Assembly: GCA_043820875.1 (NCBI GenBank)
Contig: JBDRDI010000012.1
Location: 1 to 19,219 of the forward strand
DNA length: 19,219 nt
Origin: JBDRDI01 sp043820875
GTDB lineage: Bacteria; Patescibacteriota; Patescibacteriia; Patescibacteriales; UBA12075
Direction: 5' to 3'
The notes beneath the pieces were generated by a model. The model saw only the letters and a list, made by a program, of their open reading frames with translations. It searched no databases and was not told the origin of the DNA. Shown piece after piece: positions 13,881 to 19,219 of this stretch. The stretch's first letter is position 1. Every line of letters starts with the position of its first letter. Made by a program: the position numbers and the translations under genes.

Positions 13881-15626
13881 ATGCTTAAAAAAATAAAATT
13901 TCAAATTAAAAAAATTCATACTCAAAATGACAAATATACGATTGAAACAGAAATTGATATTTTGGCAGGGGTGAAAAACGTTGATGTTGATTGGCAAGCT
14001 GGTGAATGTTTGGTGGAATTTGATGATGATAAAATAAGCAAAAATAGAATTTTAGAGAGTATTAAAAAATTAGGATATGAGGCGGAAGAAAAAAATATTA
14101 CAGAAATTCCAAGCGTGCGGGAACGTGTTTATTTTGTTCAGGGCATGCATTGCGCTTCTTGCGAACTGATAATAGAAAAAAAATTATTAAAAGAAAAAGG
14201 AGTAAGATCGGTAGAAGCATCGGCTAACAAAAATCAAATAGTGGTTGAGTATGAAGGCGATGGTTTTTCCTTGCCAAAATTAAATGAACTTTTTGTAAAT
14301 GAGGATTATGTTTTTTTTGATCAGAAAATAAAAGAACAAAAAAAACAGCATCTTTTCACAGCCACCAAAGATGGCCAGTTGACAGTTAATAAGGAAAAAT
14401 TAAATGATTTTTTGGTTATTGCCGGCAGTTCTTTGATGATAATTATTGGTTTTATAATTTTAAGCAAATCAGGATTGTCAGCCATGATCAGTGTAAATGC
14501 CAAATCTTCCTTGCCCATGTTTTTGGTTTTTGGATTATTGGCAGGACTTTCCAGTTGTGCGGCTTTGGTCGGCGGAATTGTGCTTTCCATGTCCAAACAA
14601 TGGTCGGAAATTTATAGTGGAGACGAAACGGTTTTTAAAAAATTACAGCCCCATTTTTTATTTAATTTGGGGCGGTTGATTTCTTATGGAGTTTTGGGAG
14701 CCGTGCTTGGCGCTATCGGCAGTACTTTACAGCTTTCTTTAACATTTTCTTCTATTTTAATGTTTGCGGTTTCTGTAATTATGATTTTTTTATCTTTGCA
14801 AATGCTGGGTGTAAAATATTTTCAGAGATTTCAAATTTCCACGCCCAAATTTATTACTCGTTATGTGGCGGATGAAAAAAATTTTAATGGCCGCTATATG
14901 CCGATGTTGATGGGCGCCATGACTTTTTTTCTACCCTGCGGATTTACTATCACCGCTCAAGGATTGGCATTATTGTCAGGTAGCGTATTACAGGGCGGAT
15001 TGATAATGTTGTTTTTTGCCCTAGGTACCTTGCCGGTGCTTTTGGCGATCGGATTATCCAGCGTAAAGTTTTCCAAACAGCCTCATCTGGCCAACAGGTT
15101 TTTAAAAGTAGCCGGCGTTCTTATTTTGTTTTTTGCCATATTTAATATTAATGCCCAATTAAATGTTTTGGGATGGGGCAGTTTAAATGATTTAAGTTTT
15201 AACGCAAGCAATGCGACAGAAATTCAAGACAGTGATTTACCACCCATCGTTGGTGGCAAGCAAATTTTGAAAATGGACGCCATGGCTTATGGCTATGAGC
15301 CAAACAAACTAAAAGTAAGAGCCGGGATACCAGTTAGGTGGGAAATTACCGACAAGGGTACCAGCGGATGCACAAACGCCGTAATGTCGCGAGGACTATT
15401 TGACGGCGAAATTTCTTTAACTCCCGGAAAAGTTAGCGTTAAAGAGTTTACACCCAAAGAGCCGGGTAAATACAAATTCAGTTGTTGGATGGGCATGGTC
15501 TCGGGAACAATTGAAGTCGTTGGTGAAAAGGGCAATTCCCCGGTAAAGTCAGACAGCGAAATTATTCCCTCCGGAGCAAAAGGATGCGGTTGCGGAGGCG
15601 GAGGAACAGGAACTTGTGGAGGATAA
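13881..15626 (+). CDS. HMA - TauE/UreH/CcdA-like membrane - cupredoxin fusion protein with Cys-Gly tail
   Basis: 581-aa multidomain protein. Residues 1-70 look like a degenerate HMA domain without CxxC. Residues 82-150 are a good HMA domain (GMHCASC, C91 and C94). Residues about 176-424 hold roughly seven membrane helices of the sulfite-exporter/UreH/CcdA type, with C226 (GLSSCAALVGG) and C353 (FFLPCGFT) in helices, a pair seen in CcdA/DsbD-like electron carriers. Residues 460-548 are a cupredoxin-like domain with possible copper ligands C497, C535, M537 and M539. The end is a Gly-rich tail with C569, C571 and C579. Seven helices would place the HMA domains inside and the cupredoxin outside. 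Likely role: moving copper or reducing equivalents across the membrane. Followed 54 bp later by the HMA-DsbA gene. Confidence 0.85.
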   Translation: MLKKIKFQIKKIHTQNDKYTIETEIDILAGVKNVDVDWQAGECLVEFDDDKISKNRILESIKKLGYEAEEKNITEIPSVRERVYFVQGMHCASCELIIEKKLLKEKGVRSVEASANKNQIVVEYEGDGFSLPKLNELFVNEDYVFFDQKIKEQKKQHLFTATKDGQLTVNKEKLNDFLVIAGSSLMIIIGFIILSKSGLSAMISVNAKSSLPMFLVFGLLAGLSSCAALVGGIVLSMSKQWSEIYSGDETVFKKLQPHFLFNLGRLISYGVLGAVLGAIGSTLQLSLTFSSILMFAVSVIMIFLSLQMLGVKYFQRFQISTPKFITRYVADEKNFNGRYMPMLMGAMTFFLPCGFTITAQGLALLSGSVLQGGLIMLFFALGTLPVLLAIGLSSVKFSKQPHLANRFLKVAGVLILFFAIFNINAQLNVLGWGSLNDLSFNASNATEIQDSDLPPIVGGKQILKMDAMAYGYEPNKLKVRAGIPVRWEITDKGTSGCTNAVMSRGLFDGEISLTPGKVSVKEFTPKEPGKYKFSCWMGMVSGTIEVVGEKGNSPVKSDSEIIPSGAKGCGCGGGGTGTCGG

Positions 15627-15680
15627 CGGATGCCGGGCGAAAGGTTTTATAATAATTAATTAATTAAACCATATATATTT

Positions 15681-16694
15681 ATGAAAAAATATAAGTTTAA
15701 CATCAAGGGCATGCATTGTGCTTCTTGCTCAAAATTGATTGAGAGTGAATTGAATGATCGAAAAGGAATTTCCGTGTCTAAAATAAATCACGAATCAGGT
15801 AAGGCGGCAGTGGTTTACAACGAGGATGATATTACGGAAGCGGAAATTAAAAAAGCAGTAGAAGGAGCTGGAGATTATAAAGTGGAAAGCGACACGGAGA
15901 ACGGATCTGAAGACGAAGAGGATAATGAAAATAAAAAAATAAATAACAACAAAATAGACAATGACAAAATTGATTCTTTTGGTAAAAAGAAATTTTTTCA
16001 TGGTTTGATGACCGGTATGGCCATAATTTCCACCATTGGTTTTTTTACAATATTAACCGCCTATCTTAATCAAAATAAAACAACCGAAGTTGTCGCGAAA
16101 AATATCGTTGAAAAAAATGTCGTTGAGAAGCAACCTTCTCCAAGTCCTGCTCCGACTCCGACTCCTGTTCCGCCTAGCAAGGTAAATATCAAAGTCGCCG
16201 ACAGCGATCACGTTAGAGGAAATAAAAATGCGTTAATTACTGTTGTTGAATTTTCTGATTTTCAATGCCCGTACTGTTCCAGGTTTCATGATACAATGAA
16301 TCAAATAATAAAAGATTATCCGGACGATGTGCGATGGGTATATAAACATTTTCCGCTTGATTCCATTCATCCCTTGGCTCGTAAAACAGCAGAGGCTTCG
16401 GAATGTGCTGGGGAACAAAATAAATTTTGGGAATACACAGACGAAGTATTCGCAAACCAAGAAAGCATTACAACAGATTCTTTATCTGTTTTTGCCAAAA
16501 ATATCGGTTTGAATGTCATTAAGTTTGATTCTTGTTTAGAATCCGGAAAATACAAATCAAAAGTAGAAAGCGATTATCAAGAAGGTATTGCGTATGGTGT
16601 TAAGGGTACTCCCGGCAACTTTATTAATGGCCAAGCAGTGTCCGGCGCCGTACCGTATAGCCAAATAGAGTCGATTATTAAAAGTTTAAAATAA
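15681..16694 (+). CDS. HMA - transmembrane - DsbA-like thioredoxin fusion
   Basis: 337-aa protein. Residues 1-68 are an HMA metal-binding domain (GMHCASC, C13 and C16). A long acidic and Asn-rich linker (70-100) leads to one membrane helix (about 108-128), then a Pro-rich spacer (152-165). The C-terminal part is a DsbA-type thiol oxidoreductase: FSDFQCPYC with active site CPYC (196-199), the family block WVYKHFPLDSIHPLA, and the cis-Pro loop GVKGTPG (P311). Two further Cys (242, 285) lie in the helical part. The order predicts HMA in the cytosol and DsbA outside. HMA fused to a DsbA domain is unusual; it may couple copper handling with disulfide formation in exported proteins. It starts 54 bp after the HMA-cupredoxin gene and ends 7 bp before copA. 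Confidence 0.88.
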   Translation: MKKYKFNIKGMHCASCSKLIESELNDRKGISVSKINHESGKAAVVYNEDDITEAEIKKAVEGAGDYKVESDTENGSEDEEDNENKKINNNKIDNDKIDSFGKKKFFHGLMTGMAIISTIGFFTILTAYLNQNKTTEVVAKNIVEKNVVEKQPSPSPAPTPTPVPPSKVNIKVADSDHVRGNKNALITVVEFSDFQCPYCSRFHDTMNQIIKDYPDDVRWVYKHFPLDSIHPLARKTAEASECAGEQNKFWEYTDEVFANQESITTDSLSVFAKNIGLNVIKFDSCLESGKYKSKVESDYQEGIAYGVKGTPGNFINGQAVSGAVPYSQIESIIKSLK

Positions 16695-16701
16695 TGAAAA
16701 T

Positions 16702-18912
16702 ATGTATAAAAAAAGCAATCTTCAAATTACGGGCATGCATTGCGCTTCCTGCGCTACAATCTTAAGCAAGGCCTTGGAAAAAAAAGATGGTGTAAAAAAT
16801 ATTAATGTAAATTTTTCATCGTCAAAGGCCAACATGGAGTTTGATGATGAAAAAATTAATGAAGAAGAATTAATTAAAGTTGTTCAGGACAGCGGTTACG
16901 GGGCTGAAATTCTGGATCAAAAAAATTCTTTTGAAAAACAATTTGCCGCGCAACAAAAGGAAATAAAAAATTATCAAAAGAAATTTTTATTTAGTTTAAT
17001 TTTTGCTATCCCCGCTTTTATAATAGGCATGGTTTTTATGTGGTTGAAGATTATGATTCCTTATCGGGATTATATTTTATGGTTTTTGGCTACTCCGGTT
17101 CAATTTATTGTCGGTTGGCAATTTTATACCGGAGCATGGGGAGCTTTAAAAAATAAAACCGCCAACATGGACTCTTTGATAGCGCTTGGCACTACCGCGG
17201 CTTATTTTTTTAGTGTCTATAATATTTTATTTAATCCCGGAGAGGGACAATATTTTGAAACTTCGGCTATTCTCATAACCTTGGTAATTATGGGAAAATT
17301 ATTAGAAGCGATTGCCAAGGGCAAAACAGGAGACGCCATTCGGGCCTTGGTGGATTTGAGTCCCAAGATTGCCACTGTTAAAAGAGATGGTCGAGAACAA
17401 AAAATTCCCGTTGATGATGTTCAAGTCGGAGATTTGATAATTGTTAAACCCGGAGAAAGCATTCCTGTGGATGGTAAAATTATAGAAGGATATTCTTCTA
17501 TTGATGAAAGCATGGTTACCGGCGAGAGCGTGCCGGTAGAAAAAGGAGTTGAAGACGAAGTGATTGGAGCTACTATCAATAAATATGGCTCATTTGTTTT
17601 TGTGGCTACAAAAATCGGCGCCAATACAACCTTGGCTAAAATAATTAAACTTATTGATGAGGCGCAGGGCAAAAAAGCTCCAATCCAAAGATTTGCCGAC
17701 AAGGTGTCGGCTTATTTTGTACCGGCGGTAATTATGATTGCGATTATTACTTTTATTGTTTGGGGTTTTGTTATTCAACAAGGATTTTCTTTCGCGCTTT
17801 TAGTGTCGGTTGCCGTTTTGGTAATTGCTTGCCCTTGCGCGTTGGGGCTTGCCACGCCGACAGCTATCATGGTTGGTTCCGGCAAAGGCGCTCAAAATGG
17901 AATATTAATTAAGGGCGCAGATGCTTTGGAAACCGCTCACAAGCTGAATTATATTATTTTTGATAAGACAGGAACAATCACCAAGGGGGAGCCGGAAGTC
18001 ACGGATATTATAAAATTAAAGACTGAAAATTATAAAACAGAAAACGAATTATCTGTTTTACAATTGGCAGCATCGGTAGAGCAAAAATCAGAGCATCCTT
18101 TGGCGCAAGCGATTGTTAAAAAAGCCGAAAAAGAAAAATTGGAATTATTTGAAGTACGAAATTTTCAAGCCATTATTGGCAAGGGAGTAGAGGCTGTTTT
18201 TGATAATAAAAAAATATTGGCAGGAACAAGAAAATTAATGGAAAATAATAATATTACAATAGAAAAAAGCCAAGAGTTGGCAGAATCATTGGAGAATGAG
18301 GGGAAAACAGTAATGTATGTAGCAGTTGGACAAGAATGTATCGGATTAATCGCCGTGGCTGACGTAATTCGCGAGACTTCAAAACAAGCTGTGTCTGATT
18401 TGCAAAAGCTGGGCGCGATTGTTTATATGATAACCGGAGACAATAAAAGAACCGCGAAGGCTATTGCGAAAAAAGTGGGTATCCAGAATTTTTTTGCCGA
18501 AGTCTTGCCGGAAAACAAAGCAGCATATGTAAAAAAATTAAAAGAAAAAGGAACTGTGGCCATGGTTGGCGATGGGATTAACGATGCTCCGGCTCTGGCC
18601 TTGGCCGATATCGGCATCGCCATGGGTTCAGGAACCGATGTGGCGATGGAAACGGGCAATATCGTTTTAATGAAAAATGATTTATTGGACATAGCGCGGG
18701 CAATCAAATTAAGCAAATTGACCATGAGCAAAATTAAACAGAATATGTTTTGGGCTTTATTTTATAATGTCGTTGGTATTCCGATTGCCGCCGGCGTATT
18801 TTATTTTTGGACCGGTTGGCTCTTGTCGCCGGTTATTGCCGGAGCGGCCATGGCCATGAGTTCGGTAAGCGTAGTTTCAAATTCGCTATTGTTAAAATTT
18901 AAAAAAATATAA
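16702..18912 (+). CDS. copA: Cu+-exporting P1B-type ATPase
   Basis: 736-aa copper pump, full length. One N-terminal HMA domain (GMHCASC, C14 and C17). Membrane-embedded metal site CPC (377-379), phosphatase motif TGES (273-276), phosphorylation site DKTGT (421-425), HP motif SEHPLAQA (463-470) and GDGIND (623-628). Late helices carry FYNVVGIP and AMAMSSVSVVSNS, the YN and MSS residues typical of Cu+ (P1B-1) pumps rather than Zn/Cd pumps. It would move Cu+ from cytosol to outside, where the cupredoxin and DsbA domains of its operon partners would lie. ATG 16702 is 7 bp after the DsbA fusion; last gene of the operon, closed by a strong terminator. Confidence 0.97.
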   Translation: MYKKSNLQITGMHCASCATILSKALEKKDGVKNINVNFSSSKANMEFDDEKINEEELIKVVQDSGYGAEILDQKNSFEKQFAAQQKEIKNYQKKFLFSLIFAIPAFIIGMVFMWLKIMIPYRDYILWFLATPVQFIVGWQFYTGAWGALKNKTANMDSLIALGTTAAYFFSVYNILFNPGEGQYFETSAILITLVIMGKLLEAIAKGKTGDAIRALVDLSPKIATVKRDGREQKIPVDDVQVGDLIIVKPGESIPVDGKIIEGYSSIDESMVTGESVPVEKGVEDEVIGATINKYGSFVFVATKIGANTTLAKIIKLIDEAQGKKAPIQRFADKVSAYFVPAVIMIAIITFIVWGFVIQQGFSFALLVSVAVLVIACPCALGLATPTAIMVGSGKGAQNGILIKGADALETAHKLNYIIFDKTGTITKGEPEVTDIIKLKTENYKTENELSVLQLAASVEQKSEHPLAQAIVKKAEKEKLELFEVRNFQAIIGKGVEAVFDNKKILAGTRKLMENNNITIEKSQELAESLENEGKTVMYVAVGQECIGLIAVADVIRETSKQAVSDLQKLGAIVYMITGDNKRTAKAIAKKVGIQNFFAEVLPENKAAYVKKLKEKGTVAMVGDGINDAPALALADIGIAMGSGTDVAMETGNIVLMKNDLLDIARAIKLSKLTMSKIKQNMFWALFYNVVGIPIAAGVFYFWTGWLLSPVIAGAAMAMSSVSVVSNSLLLKFKKI

Positions 18913-18947
18913 TATTTGGATTCCGTTCAATCGATTATATTGATACC

Positions 18948-18979
18948 AAAAACCCTCCGCTTCACGCGGAGGGTTTTTT
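18948..18979. terminator. Bidirectional rho-independent terminator (copA / HU)
   Basis: CCCTCCGC-TTCAC-GCGGAGGG with an A run on the left and a T run on the right, giving a stem of up to 13 bp. It works for copA on + and for the converging HU gene on -. Confidence 0.95.
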
Positions 18980-18994
18980 AATTCAGTTCACTTT

Positions 18995-19219
18995 TTATTT
19001 CCCCTTCAGTGCGTCTTTTAGGGTCTTGCCGGTTTTGAATTTGGCAACACGCACTTCCGGAATCTGGATCCTTTCCGAAGGCTTTTGCGGGTTGACTCCT
19101 CCGCGCGCGTGGCGAGTTCTGGAAAGAAAGGTGCCAAAACCCGTGATGGTGACTTCTCGTCCGCCTTTAAGCTCGTTGATAATCGTGTCCACGAGAGACT
19201 CCAGCATTTTTTCCGCGTC
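18995..19219 (-). CDS. HU-family DNA-binding protein (5' end cut by window)
   Basis: C-terminal part of a histone-like HU protein that bends and compacts DNA. The frame is open to the window edge (DAEK precedes the first Met at 19207), so that Met is internal and the N-terminal helix is cut off. Landmarks: GREVTITGFGTFLSRTRHARGG (the beta region leading to the DNA-binding arm), NPQKPSERIQIPEV (arm with the intercalating Pro) and FKTGKTLKDALKG at the end. The usual GRNPQTG reads GVNPQKPS. It faces copA and shares the terminator with it. Confidence 0.93.
   Translation of the reverse strand, partial: DAEKMLESLVDTIINELKGGREVTITGFGTFLSRTRHARGGVNPQKPSERIQIPEVRVAKFKTGKTLKDALKGK

Overview
The window looks like a chromosomal segment of a small-genome, AT-rich bacterium, most likely from the candidate phyla radiation (Patescibacteria, Parcubacteria-like). 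This placement is an inference. It rests on very tight + strand gene packing, few Shine-Dalgarno sites, two of three tRNA genes without an encoded CCA, a four-helix-bundle (S23/IVS-type) gene, an Elp3-type radical SAM/GNAT enzyme, and many proteins with altered motifs. TGA is used as a stop (hydG, hydF, methyltransferase), so this is not the code-25 lineage. Every gene is on + except a truncated HU gene at the right edge.

Layout. (1) 1-2290: the 3' part of an Elp3-like tRNA wobble-uridine enzyme, then a short two-gene unit (acyl carrier protein plus an unrecognised 107-aa protein) with its own promoter and a strong terminator. (2) 2415-6984: glyA and folD (one-carbon metabolism), a RecQ-family helicase, and a Trm9/ALKBH8-like methyltransferase that could act after Elp3. 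(3) 7048-7763: a tRNA cluster (Arg-TCG, Met-CAT, Lys-CTT). Its spacers are filled with 7-bp tandem repeats, and a four-helix-bundle gene sits between two of these arrays in inverted orientation. (4) 7807-11591: hydG-hydE-hydF, the full set of radical SAM and GTPase maturases for the [FeFe]-hydrogenase H-cluster, with 8-nt overlaps; no hydrogenase gene is in the window. (5) 11606-18912: a BlaI-type repressor and a BlaR1-like M56 membrane protease, followed by a Cys-rich DUF2318 protein, an HMA-membrane-cupredoxin fusion, an HMA-TM-DsbA fusion and a CopA-type Cu+ ATPase. (6) A bidirectional terminator and the C-terminal part of HU.

The most interesting part is region 5. Two near-identical 17-bp operators (15/17) overlap the -10 boxes of the repressor promoter and of the DUF2318 promoter, so one BlaI-type repressor probably controls both itself and the copper/thiol operon. 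The M56 protease has no penicillin-sensing domain; its outer segments are short and rich in Cys, His and Met. I infer a BlaR/BlaI-style proteolytic relay re-used for copper (or thiol/redox) sensing, controlling a set of proteins that would pass copper from cytosolic HMA domains through the membrane to cupredoxin and DsbA domains outside.

A second theme is the 7-bp tandem arrays: inside the elp3 coding sequence, just before the glyA start, three times in the tRNA cluster, and before the HMA-cupredoxin gene. They resemble short tandemly repeated heptamers known from cyanobacteria. The pair around the four-helix-bundle gene forms a 24/28 inverted repeat, which recalls intervening sequences in 23S rRNA.
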